Of a stretch of DNA of 64,000 nt, positions 23,738-34,583 are shown one piece after another (position 1 is the first letter of the stretch; each line of letters starts with the position of its first letter). Both the position numbers and the translations under genes were made by a program. The notes under the pieces are model-generated. The model saw only the letters and a list, made by a program, of their open reading frames with translations. It searched no databases and was not told the DNA's origin. The DNA lies in the NCBI GenBank assembly GCA_950295325.1, contig OX485806.1, positions 1,924,001 to 1,988,000 on the forward strand, written 5' to 3'. Source of the DNA: Polytrichum commune (taxonomy: Eukaryota > Streptophyta > Polytrichopsida > Polytrichales > Polytrichaceae).

Positions 23738-25061
23738 AGGGTTGTCTATTGTGTCGTGACGGAGGGTAATCCCGGCATAATGTCATGCCGTCACGACATG
23801 TATCCGTCACGACATTATGCCGGATGCTGTCTTTATCCTGACGGACTTGAATTTTACCGATTTTTTTGTGTAATTACATTAACCCAATTCAGACACGTAG
23901 GATTTACAATGTCCACGTGTGATGACATGTCAGCAAAGTAAAGGTAAAGTGGGGAAAAATTTACTAGAGCCCGTCCGCCCCCCCGTCCGCCCCTGTTCCC
24001 GACCCCGTCCGCTCCGTTCCCAACCCCGTACGCCCCGTTCCCCCCCGTCCGCCCCATTTTTTTTTTTTTTAATTTTTTTTTTCCCCCCTTCCCCGTCCGC
24101 CCCATTTTTTTAAAAAAAAATTCCCCCCCCTCCGTCCGCTCCCGTTCCCCCCCGTCCGCCCCCGTTCCCGACCCCGTCCGCTCCGTTCCCAACCCCGTAC
24201 GCCCCGTTCCCCCCCGTCCGCCCCTCCGTCCGCCCCATTTTATTTTTTTTATTTTTTTTCCCCCCCCTTCCCCGTCCGCCCCATTTTTTTTAAAAAAAAT
24301 TTCCCCCCCCTCCGTCCGCCCCCGTTCCCGACCCCGTCCGCCCCGTTCCCAACCCCGTACGCCCCGTTCCCAACCCCGTACGCCCCGTTCCCCCCCGTCC
24401 GCGCCCCGTTCCCCCCCGGTCCGCGCCCCGTTCCCCCCCCATCCGCGCCCCGTTCCCCCCCGTCCGCCCCAGTTTTTTTTTTTTTTTTTTTTCCCCTTCC
24501 CCGTCCACCCCATTTTTATTTTTTTTTAAATTCCCCCTCCTCCGTCCGCCCCCGTTCCCGACCCCGTCCGCCCCCGTTCGCCCCCGTTCCCGACCCCGTC
24601 CGCTCCGTTCCCAACCCCGTACGCCCTGTTCCCCCCCGTCCGCCCCTCCGTCCGCTCCCCCGTCCGCCCCATTTTTTTTTATAAAAAAAGTCTCCCCCCT
24701 CCGTCCGCCCCCGTTCCCGACCCCGTCCGCTCCGTTCCCCCCCCCACCCCCGTCCGCCCCACCCTCGTCCCCCGTCCGCCCCACACCCTCCTTAGTCGTT
24801 TTTTACTACTTTGATTTTAACAAAATGGTAAACAAAATGGCAAAATGATTTACCTCGCGCTAGGCATATCCACGACCACGTCGGCGTTTTCTGCCACATA
24901 GGACGCCACCTTGGCAAGAAGGTAAGTATTTTACCCACCCTAGTCCGTTCCCCCTATGTTGACCCTACGTGGACCCTATTGTGTCGTGACGGAGGGGTCC
25001 GTCACGACACGACACGACATGACGGCACGACACCGTCATGACGTCGCGATAGACAACCCTG
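23738..25061. mobile_element. CAGGG-family element A (1.3 kb), 8-bp TSD AGGAGAGG
   Basis: Starts CAGGGTTGTCTATTGTGTCG and ends GCGATAGACAACCCTG. Perfect 8-bp duplication AGGAGAGG at 23730-23737 and 25062-25069, which fits the hAT superfamily. The termini contain many GTCGTGACGG/CCGTCACGAC palindromic blocks. The interior (about 23970-24790) is a C-rich minisatellite of CCCCGTCCGCC and CCGTTCCC units broken by poly-T tracts. It has no transposase. Long open frames in the interior are Gly/Arg or Pro artefacts of the repeat. Confidence 0.92.
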
Positions 25062-26107
25062 AGGAGAGGCAACACTGTTTGACCGCAAACATCAAGAACA
25101 AAAGTCGGGAATGCTGAGAAAACTCATTGATGTATGGCATAGATTGAAGCACTGCCTTTCTTATCTTAGGTCATTCCCAGCTATTTGGATGTGAGGTACG
25201 TGGGCACTGCCAACTCCACAGACAATTTTGGCTGTTGGAGCGGATGGGAATTCTCTTATTTGCTTAGAAATTGTGATGAATCCAGGGTTGTCTATTGTGT
25301 CGTGACGGAGGGTAATCCCGACATAATGTCGTGCCGTCACGACACGTATCCGTCACGACATTATGACGGATGATGTCTTTATCCTGCCGAACTTGAATTT
25401 TACCGAATTTTTTGTGTATTTACATTACCCCATTGCGGACACGTAGGAGTTACGATGTCCACGTGTGATGACATGTCAGCAAAGTAGAGGTAAAGTGGGG
25501 AATAAAATTACTAGCGCCCGTCCGCCCTCCCGTCCGCCCCCGTTCCCCGTACCCTAACCCCGCTCCCTTGGCCCATTAACATGTTCCCTAACCCGTTCCC
25601 TACGTTCCCTCCCGTCCGACCCCCCCGTCCGACCCTCCCCCCCGTCCGACCCCCCGTCCTCCCTCCCGTTCCCCTCCCTCGTTCCCCTAATCCCGTTCCC
25701 ATCCATCCCGTCCTAAACACTATATTCGGTATTTGGAGACTTTTTGTTGATTATGAGACTATATAAGGATGCACCTTTCAAAATTGGACCAGTAATGACG
25801 ACTAAAAATCCCATATGTATAATGGTATGCTACTATTATTATACATAAAGGCATGGAAGTGAACAAAAATGTGAGGCATACATGAAAATAGTTGCGTATG
25901 AAATCACAACTCGTTATGAATGGAAGGGAAGGTGCGAAGAATGAATGGAAGTTGAATGAATTAATTGGGATTGAAATACAATTATAATGGAAATACCATC
26001 AATGTCTTGAGTAACTTGGAATAGCATAGAAAGTAAGCACTTAAATATGTTCTACACCTAAGCCCATTTAGGGAGTCCGTCCCACTAGTACGCTTCTAGA
26101 CGTCACA

Positions 26108-27105
26108 CTAGTCCGACCCACTATTTTTTTTTGCGGCTAAGCCCTTTTTTTTGGCGGCCTCCATGGCTCTAAAAATCTCAGGCCCACGACTGTATCCTTG
26201 CGTGTTGCCTGGACAGGAATATGTGTCGTTCTTGCATGTTTCAGGACGCGCTCCCGAATTGTAAGAGGTGGTATTATAAGTAGAATGCGAGGGTGTTTGC
26301 GAAAGGGAACGTCTTGCGTTTCTCCGGAGGGCCAGACAACGATCGGACTCGGAAGATGCGGCCTTGAGGGCGTGCCTATCCAAGGAGGACGTGGAGGAGG
26401 GCCGGGCACCAAGCGAGCGGGTAACCACCTGCGAAACAACGTCATAGGAAGATAAGAATAGGAATGGAGTGGGGAAAATAATGAGGGCGGTTTGGGATGG
26501 GCGCTCATAAAGAGAACGGCACGCAAACGGAAGACAAGGGAAGCAAAAGCGGGAAAGGGGTTTAGGGTTGAGGAGGGCACCTTGGCTTTGGGGACGTCCA
26601 TGCGGGGAACGGTGGGAACGAGGGGGGCGTCAACGGGAGCATCCGGAGCCGATGGAACTATTGTATTGGTGAGTGGCGGGGGGGAGTCGAGGCGTGGAGG
26701 GCCCACGATGGCGGAGGACGTTGCGGGGGGAGGAACGGAGTCGGCGGGGGAGGTGTGGCAACGGGGGCCTTCCATGCGGAGACGCCGGCTCGGCCCGCGA
26801 CGAGCGACGCCGTCGTCCTTAGAGGGCAAGAGGTGCCCCAAACGAACGAGCGTCCGTTTCTCCTTGGAGAGGGGGGAGGGCGACGGGGCGTAGGCGCGGG
26901 CGACAAGTGCGGGGGGCGGGCTGTTGACGACGCCGTCGTCGATGCCGATGTCGCGGGAGTAATTCACGGCCGAGGCCGCATCCACCGCCGAGAACTGGTA
27001 GAGGGATGGCATTTGGAAGTCCGTGACGTCGCGGGAAGGGGAGGCAGGGGGCGAGAGGGGACGGGAAGGGCCGTCGACCACAGGGGCGTCGCATATGGGG
27101 GCAGA
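26108..27105 (-). CDS. Inner-element gene 2: conserved small protein, function unknown
   Basis: Two exons seen, 27105-26581 and 26428-26108. Acceptors (CCCATAG and TTTCGCAG) and the donor (AAG/GTGCCC) match those of the homologue at 50441-51348. A further 5' exon is likely, because the first visible exon begins at an acceptor. N-terminal part: MPSLYQFSAVDAASAV, then Pro/Ala-rich low complexity. C-terminal part: SSTSSLDRHALKAAS, CLALR and QGYSRGPEIFRAMEA before a Lys-rich tail. Both ends are conserved between the two elements while the middle is not. It lies directly downstream of the FCP1-like exon of gene 1. No known domain. Confidence 0.55.
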
Positions 27106-27198
27106 CTATGGGCAATCACAACAACAAAAGACATCCAAAAACGAAGCAAGCATTAGTAAATGTGAACCACATGATACAAGCAAAGACATGGAGGCATT

Positions 27199-30100
27199 TC
27201 AAATCAATTTATTGAGTTTGGCGAGCCTCATGATGCTCTTGAATACATTATCGCGGGGGCTTAGCGCCGCATTGCCGAAGGGGTTGGACCTAACAAAAAA
27301 TGGTATGCTACCGGCGTGGAGCACGAGCCTTCTAAGGTAGGGGGCTAGCCTATCGACCAAAAATGTGTCTTGCCTATCGCCGGTCCAAGTGTCCGGGAAG
27401 ATGACGTTGCCCGGGGGGTTCAAGACGCTCTTGGTGGGGCTGTCGTCGATGAGGACGGTGTTCTCTAGAGTCGGCCACCACCCGTGCGGCGTCCCTTGCA
27501 GACGGGGGACGCCTCGCCAGAGTCTCGAGCGGAGGACCTTGAGGAACTGTTGTCCTCCGCCCCGACCGCCAAACTTGGGCACCGGTTGACCTTTCTCGTC
27601 GAGCAGCTCGTCGCAGTCCTCTTGGCCGAGGACGAGGCAAGGGCTCGGGAGATCGCGGAACAAGAAGTGCACGATGGGCTCGGTGTTCTCCATGACCATG
27701 GAGCTCCACACAATGACGTGAGCGAACTCGACCACCTCGCGAAGGAAGTCACGCAAGCCGGGACGGGCGCGGACAGCCTTGCGGTTAATGAGAGTGTCGA
27801 GCTCGCCATTGTAGTCCCTTTCGTCCGGGTGACGGAAGGGACGCGTGGGGACCCTTGGGATGTGTTGGGTGTGACACAACACCCCGTTGAGGTCAAAAAC
27901 GATGAAAGGTTTGTGCCGGGTGGGAGGTCCACTGGTCGAGGGGTTGCGACCTATCTCCGGGGGGTCCTGTGATGAACAACTCGACTAGTTTAATTCTATG
28001 ATCCAATAATGAAACTTTGCGTAGAAAATGAAGACGGTGCATTATGGGGAAAGACGAGGAAGTGAGGAGAGTGCAAGGAAAATGTGCTCAAGGGCACACT
28101 TGCGAACGAGCGTTCGTGAATGAAGGCTGCGGGGGCGGTGCGCATCATTTACGAGCGCTCGTTCGTGAGCGCGGCTACACGTACATTTACGAGCGGTCGT
28201 TCGCAAATGAGGTGGACAGTGGGTCGCAGCCTTTCACAAACGAGCGTTCGCGAATGAGGTGGGTATGCAAGAATCAACATAATCTCATCAACATATACAA
28301 CATACGAGAAGGGGTCGAGGGCAGAGAATTTGAAGCAACGCGATGCAGATAACATAGGCTCATATATTAATCCGTTGAATATTTACATTTCTCACGTGAT
28401 AGTCTATCACATTTTCCTAAGGCAAAATGATGCCGTGTCCTACAAAACTGTTCGGCCCTAAGGGGGACCGCTGAAGAGGGCTCTCGCAAGGCCACTGGAT
28501 GTCGATGAAGAGAAAAACATCGCGATGTTAGAGAGGTTACGAACGCGCGTTCGTAAAAAAATGGTATTCTCAGAGGAGAGTTACCTCGTCATCGGGGGGA
28601 GGGGCAGCGGCGCTGGACCGAGCAGCAGGTCCCTCCTCAACGATTAACGAACGCGCGTTCGTAACCTCCACAGCTGCAGCCGCCTCTGTCTCCATGGCCT
28701 CTGCCTCACGCTCCGGTTGAGACGCCTGTGTCGCCTGGATGCGCAGCGCGTCTTCTTCCTCGGCGCCTAGGTCGAGCGCGTCCATCCTGACATCCTCCAT
28801 CCACGCCGCATGGGTTTCTTCCACGTCCATCCCATGCACCCCTGGTGCGTCATTGGGGCTCCCCTGCGTGTCCTCCACAATGACCATGTCAGTGTGTCGC
28901 GCAGAGTCATCGCCATGTCTGTCTACTACCCTGGGGACGATGGTGAAAGACGACGCATCGGTGTATGAGGGCAGTCCTACCCTTGAAGGGGGAGGGGTGA
29001 GGACTGGAGGACCTGAAGATTCACGAACGCGCGTTCGTAAATCCTCGTCCTCCTGGATGGCCGCCGCCACAGCATCGTGGGAGGTGGTCGAGGGAACCTC
29101 TGGTGGCGGAGGAGTGCCAACAGGCGTGGGGTGGGGCGCCTGCTGGCGGGAAGGCCCTCCGGTGAACATGCCCGGTGGAGGGGATTGGGAGGGGTATCCT
29201 CCAGGGAAGGGGTAGGCCGGCTGGGGGGGCGCCGAGAAGCTCTGCATTCGCTGGAGCATGGCGAGGATGGCGTCCGTCTTCTCGTTTGACTGCCTCAGCT
29301 CCTCCTGAATTGCGAACATTTTCTTGGCATTCTCCTCTGCCGCCTTCGCCATGTCCTCCTTCATCTTTTGCTCGAGCTTGGCGTTAAGCTCGGCGACGGA
29401 CAACGCCTCCTCTTTGACCCTCTTGTTTTTGCCAAAGTCTACCCCCAGCTCGACCATGATCTCCATGTCGCCCTCGTCCTCATCGGAGACCTCGATGATT
29501 GCCCCCGGAGGCAGCTCCACGTAGGGGGTCTTCTTCATCCTCCGCCTCGTGTTGCGGTACTGGTCCAACATCGGTCGGGACCGTTGGTCCAGAAGGTCGA
29601 GGTTCTCCATCTTGGGAACCACGACCGGCCTGGGCGACACGGATGTCGAGCATCCCCCAGGAGTGCCGAATGCCTCCGCTCCAGACGTTCTCGCGGGGAG
29701 GACATCTTGGGTTGTCCCCGCCGACGACCCCGTGTATCCACTCGGAGTCCCTTGCACGTCGGATGGATTTCCCGACGGCGCCAAAATGCGGAGAGGAGTG
29801 ACGTCCAAGGATCGGAGGATCGCCTCGACGTTGTAGGAGGGCGCGGGCTCGTCGTCGTCCGTCTCCATGGCGGGCATGCCTTCGTCGACGGGCATGTTGA
29901 TGTCCGTCCTCGGGAGGGACATGTCCTCCAGGTCCATCGTGGAGGCCTTCGCCTGTGCACGTGGAAGTCCTCCTCGTCGATGGCTTCAATGAAGCTGTTG
30001 ACGACCAGCCCCAGCATCTGAGATTCAAGAAAATACGTTAGAATATATGAACGTGCGTTTGTAAACATCAACGACGAGAAACAATGTCATCAAAACCCAA

Positions 30101-32901
30101 GACAAGTTGAGGTGAACTTTACGAACAAGCGTTCGTAAATATTAGTTGGAGAGCTTACCATCGCAGCGTACATGAACTTGCTGCCGCCACAAACGTTGTA
30201 CACGGTCTCTCCGCTTATTGCCACGCTCTGCAAAACGGAGACGTAGAACTCCAACCTGAGTTCCATCGCCGGGAAGACAGTGTACAAGGTCTCCTGCAGC
30301 AGATCCTTGGGAGGGGGATGGGGGATGCTGTAGATCTTCTTGAACGTAGTGTTCGCCTTGACAGGGGCTCGCCCATTCCGAAGCGCGTTGTACGTCAAGA
30401 AGACGAGGCTGACCGCCCCCACCTGTTTGTTTCCCCTGGCCTCATTGATGGCCACGATCCCTTCCGTCTTGGCGGGCACGTAAGTGCTGTGGAAGATGTT
30501 GTACTCGAATTTGATCATCTTCTCGTACAGGTCGACTACAGCAGAGAGCTTTTCCTGCTCCACTATCCACAGCCAAACGTGAGGCTCCCTCATGTCCGGA
30601 GACTTGTGCTCCTTGAACTTGGCCATGAAGGGGTCGTAGAAAGGTATGTCCTTCCCCCCCTGCCTCGACGCACCGGGGATCCCCCTGAAATCGATCAGGG
30701 CAAATGGGCACCCCCGTCGATCCTCCCTCACCTCGGCCCTGCTCATGGTCCAGTCCCACTTGGAGAATGTCACCCTCTCCACTCCGGTTGTCACCAGACA
30801 AAATCTGGCCACTCCTTCGAATGTGGCCAACCTCTTCCGCGCCAAAAAGCTTCTGTATTGCTCCACCTCCTGGGGATCCGTCTCGGTTTTCTTTGTCCTC
30901 TTGTTCCCCTTCTGCTTCAAAATGGAGGCGTGCTCCTTGACAAGACAACGCATTGAGGGTCCGGAGATGTTGTAGTCGACCTTGAACATCTTCCAGCTGG
31001 CCCAATTAATGTCCCCGTCGGCTAGGATGAGTGCGTACTCTGGTATTAGGGCGCTCAACTCCCTCATTGCAGCAGTCTTCAACTTGCGGTGTTCGCACCA
31101 TTCCTTGATGGAATACGTGCCGGGCTTGTGTCTTGGCCTCTTCAAAAATATCTTCGGGTATGGGATGGTTCTTCCCACTGTGTTCCCAAGAAGATGCACC
31201 GCGCACCTCTGCAACTCGGACTCTGTTAACCCTTGAAGGGACCTGAAGAACTCCCTCAGTAGTGGAGGGGCCTCCCCGGTCTTCTCCGCGCTGTACTTCT
31301 CCTCGGTGTCGGGGTTGACTAGATCGCCCGAGCTGTGCGCATCAAAAAATTGTGTCCACAACTCCCAAGTGTCCCTGTTGCAACAGATGAGGCGGAGCTC
31401 ACCCTTGAGCTCCAGGACAGACTTGGTTGTTGTAGACTTCATGTCGATGGAGGAGAACTTGTCCACCATCGCGTCGCAGAATGCCTGCAGCAAGAAAGAC
31501 ATCAGTAACGCACAAAATACGAACGCACGTTCGTAAGTTTGAATGTCAAAGAACTTGAAATTTTGAATGTCAAAGATATTTACGAACGTTCGTTCGTAAA
31601 CTCACCTTCCATTGTGGAGACGGCGTCTTCGCGTTCTCCCTTTCTTTAGGAGGGCACCCGTGGGCGACCCAGACGTCCCTTGCAGCCACTATGTTGGCTG
31701 CCCACGACGCCTCGAAGGCCTTGATCTTGTTGCCGGAGTTGAGGAAGGTGGATATCTTCCGCAGCTTGTCCCAATCGTCCGACCACACCAAGAACGCCTT
31801 CCAGTAGCGCAAGTCCTCCTTCAGCTCATGCTGGAAGTTGTCGTCCTTGAGAATTATCTGGGACACCTCCAAGCTGTGTTGGCCGTCTATGATCCAGAAC
31901 TCTCCATTCTGGATCCGTGGCCAGTCCTTCTCCGTCGGACGGGATGTCAGCCCTTTCGGCATGACGCAGACGGTCTGCCTGTCCCACTTGACGTTGTTCA
32001 TTAGATTATTTATCTGCCACTTCACACCACCGCTTTCGCGAGAGCGAACCACCCATTTGTTGGGGGACATCTCGCACTTGAAGCAGTCCACGTTGAATGT
32101 GAAGTGGCGTCCCATGGGCCAGCAATCCTTTGAGTAGTTGTTGAAGTCTCGAAGGATCCTCGTGGCCTTCACAGCGTCAGGGTTCTCACCCTTTTTCAAG
32201 GGGGTGGGCATTACGACAGGCGAGGTCACCTCTGCGGTCTCCGTTACTCCCGATTTCTCCATCTCCTCCCTTGTCCTCTTCGATGGCGTGGAGTGTCTAC
32301 TGGGGCCCTCCGTCGCCCTGCTAGCGGGAGGCACAGGCCTGGGTGCACTTCTAGATCCTCCTGCCCCTGATGTGGATGGTTTCCTGGGGCTCTTCTTCTT
32401 CTTGTTTGCCTCAGTGACCACACTGTTGTATTTGGAGATGTTCAATGCAAGGGCGGTCAATTTCCTTGCCGTCCAGTATGGGCTTAACGCATATTTAGAG
32501 AAGAGGCCGTCCAGGTCGAAGTGCTTGGCATCTTCCGCTACGTTATTGGTGGCGTATTGGTAGGAGAAGGTATTTTTCTGAAAATGCAACAAGAGGTTGA
32601 TATGATCCTTCTTGTTCTTCATGTCCAGAATTACATACTCCCCCTGGGCCTCTATGGACTCTATCTCCCACGTCTTCATTTGAACCCACTGTTCGGGCTG
32701 GTCCGGTCTTGTCTCCAGCTCGTATGTGAAGCGCATGCAGAAGAGGCCGTCCCCGATCTTCTCTGGCAGTGCCGTCCACTCCCCCATGAAGTCTTCCTTG
32801 GGGACATAGTTGTCGTTGCCGTTATCGTCTAACACCGACTCTGGGAGGCCATCGACCTTCATCGCGAACATCTCAATGGCGCTTCTGCTTGATCTTGCCA
32901 T
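27199..32901 (-). CDS. Inner-element gene 1: fusion of ParB/DGQHR-like, unknown, coiled-coil and FCP1-like domains
   Basis: Four exons, all phase 0: 32901-31606, 31484-30159, 30017-28585, 27966-27199 (about 1,607 codons). Exon 1 (432 aa) has NGEFWIIDGQHSLEVSQII, resembling the ParB/DGQHR signature with Ser for Arg. Exon 2 (442 aa) is a conserved unknown domain (GCPFALIDFRGIPG, PHVWLWIVEQE, HSTYVPAKTE). Exon 3 is acidic and Pro-rich with a coiled coil near KMKEDMAKAAEENAKKM. Exon 4 is an FCP1/NIF-like HAD domain: FDLNGVLC (second Asp is Asn), VIVWSS, LIDDSP, NPPGNVIFPD. An acceptor lies directly before the ATG, so a 5' leader exon is likely. Exon 3 is one base short of a codon multiple, and comparison with the homologue places a 1-nt deletion near 29950. 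The same exon order and phases occur at 51439-56940. Domain names rest on motif resemblance. Confidence 0.7.
28100..28262. repeat. Four degenerate palindromes (TTTACGAACG-type) in gene 1 intron
   Basis: Copies near 28102, 28148, 28188 and 28234, spaced about 40-46 bp, in the intron before the FCP1-like exon. They vary in the arms (CGAGCGTTCGTGAAT, CGAGCGCTCGTTCG). A perfect copy lies at about 28538, and copies also occur inside exon 3 at about 28646 and 29023. Confidence 0.7.
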
Positions 32902-33011
32902 CTGCAACAGAATATAAACAATTAGTGACTTTACGAACGAACGTTCGTAAGTGACATGCATATCCCACAGACAACGCAGTGTTAATGCGTCTTTGCAATT
33001 AATGTAATTAT

Positions 33012-33513
33012 ATTTACGAACGTTCGTTCGTAAATGAGGGGTTGCAAGAACATATAATTTTTTAGTATTGAGTTTACGAACGAGCGTTCGTAAAAGATAT
33101 GAAGATCAAAGAGACTAGTCGTCATGATTGTGTTTGTAATATATTTGGTTATTTTTACGAACGATCGTTTGTAAAAGATATTGGTTTTATAGATTTGGAT
33201 TCATTTACGAACGTGCATTCGGAAATATGTCCATTTGGTCTATCTTTTCGGACATTTGGTTGATTTATCTTTCGTAAGTATATGTGATTTGTCTTATTGG
33301 TGTTCGCAAAATTATATTTGTTCTTTAGATATTCATAGAGGTTCATATTAAAGTTAAGGTTCATTCTGAGTGATATTTTGAGTATATTTACGAACGTGCG
33401 TTCGTAAATATAGATCATCTCAAAGAACGTGGAGTGCGTATTTACGAACGCACGTTCGTAAATGGAGGTTCGGTATGCAGTGTATGTCCATTTACGAACG
33501 AGCGTTCGTAAAT
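33012..33513. repeat. Cluster of seven palindromes upstream of gene 1
   Basis: Copies near 33013, 33073, 33155, 33204, 33388, 33440 and 33490. Each is TTTACGAACG, a 2-nt centre (TT, AG, AT, TG, CA), then the reverse complement. Another copy at about 32931 lies just before the ATG-proximal acceptor. Position upstream of gene 1 suggests a regulatory or recognition cluster (inference). Confidence 0.85.
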
Positions 33514-34029
33514 GTGATGGTTTTGGGATCCCCTGTCCGTACATATATGTATTCGTATATATACGAATACGTATATATACGAATATGTATATAACTCACT
33601 TATTAGCTACTCTGCTTGCAGCCGTGCCTGCAAAATTTTGGTCAGAATGATGCAAATCTTCAATCATAAAGCAATTGAGATGCAGAATGAGATGCAGAAT
33701 GAAACATGAAGAAGAGAGTGATAATTCACATTGCATGTAACAAAAGAAATTGAATTCAAGAAGCAACATTTTCAGAATGTGAGAGGAGTTGGAAAGGATA
33801 ACAAATTACATTGAAATGCTGCACACTGCAATCCCTGCTTCTTCTCTTTCTGAAAATCCCAGAAATCCTCACAACTGCACACTCAATTGCCTTTCAAATG
33901 CACACTCAGATAACTCTCTAATGCAGACCTCAAGCCTTCACAGCTTATATACAAACCCTAGTATACTCCTATGTACACAAAACTCACAACCTTGTAGCTC
34001 TCAAGCTTCTGAACTCTTAAGCAAACCCT

Positions 34030-34340
34030 AAACTCTCAAGCTTCCCTAAACTCTCAAGCTTCACTTCTGAAGCTTCCCTAAACTCTCAAGCTTCACTTCT
34101 GAAGCTTCCCTAAACTCTCAAGCTTCAACTCTGAAGCTTCCTTAAACTCTGAAGCTTCTGAAGATCACCCTCAAGCTCTCAATCCGAAACTCTGAAGCTT
34201 TCCTACTCAAGCTCTCAAGCTTTTGAAACTCCCAAACTCTCATACTGAAAGCTTTCACAAACTCACAAGCTTTCACAATGAAAGCTTTCACAAACTCAAA
34301 AGCTTTCACACAAGCTCTCAATCTGAAATCTCTCAAAACT
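34030..34340. repeat. Tandem repeat of CTCAAGCTTC/GAAGCTTCCCTAAA type
   Basis: A 33-bp unit (CCCTAAACTCTCAAGCTTC plus ACTTCTGAAGCTT) repeats about three times at 34048-34160. It then degenerates into HindIII-site-rich CTTTCACAAACTCAAAAGC text. It lies within the inner element, between the palindrome cluster and the CCGGAT-rich block. Confidence 0.65.
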
Positions 34341-34583
34341 TGCAACAAAACTAATTTAAAACTTCAAGACTAAAAAAAGCAAGAGCTTCGCTCTCTAAGC
34401 GCTCCGCTCCTCCTCTCCTCGAAATGACAAATGAGGAGAAGAGGAAGGGGCGCGGGGAGGTAGGTGCGCCGCTAGGGTTTCCCAGCACCTGCCACATGGC
34501 ACAACTCCACTGGCTAGGGCTGGGAGGGAGATGGGATGGGATGGTATGGGAGGTGATGGGAAGGGATGGGATGGGATGGGATG

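Noticed and set aside
23854-24784. Long Gly/Arg-rich and Pro-rich open frames in CAGGG elements A and C
   Set aside because: They are translations of the C-rich minisatellite and homopolymer tracts, differ between copies and have no start context.
26492-27340. Plus-strand open frames opposite gene 2 and the FCP1-like exon
   Set aside because: GC-rich shadow frames of the conserved minus-strand genes. The homologous region at 50.4-52.2 kb does not keep them.
28739-30021. Plus-strand open frames opposite the coiled-coil exon
   Set aside because: Shadows of the minus-strand exon, not conserved in the second block.
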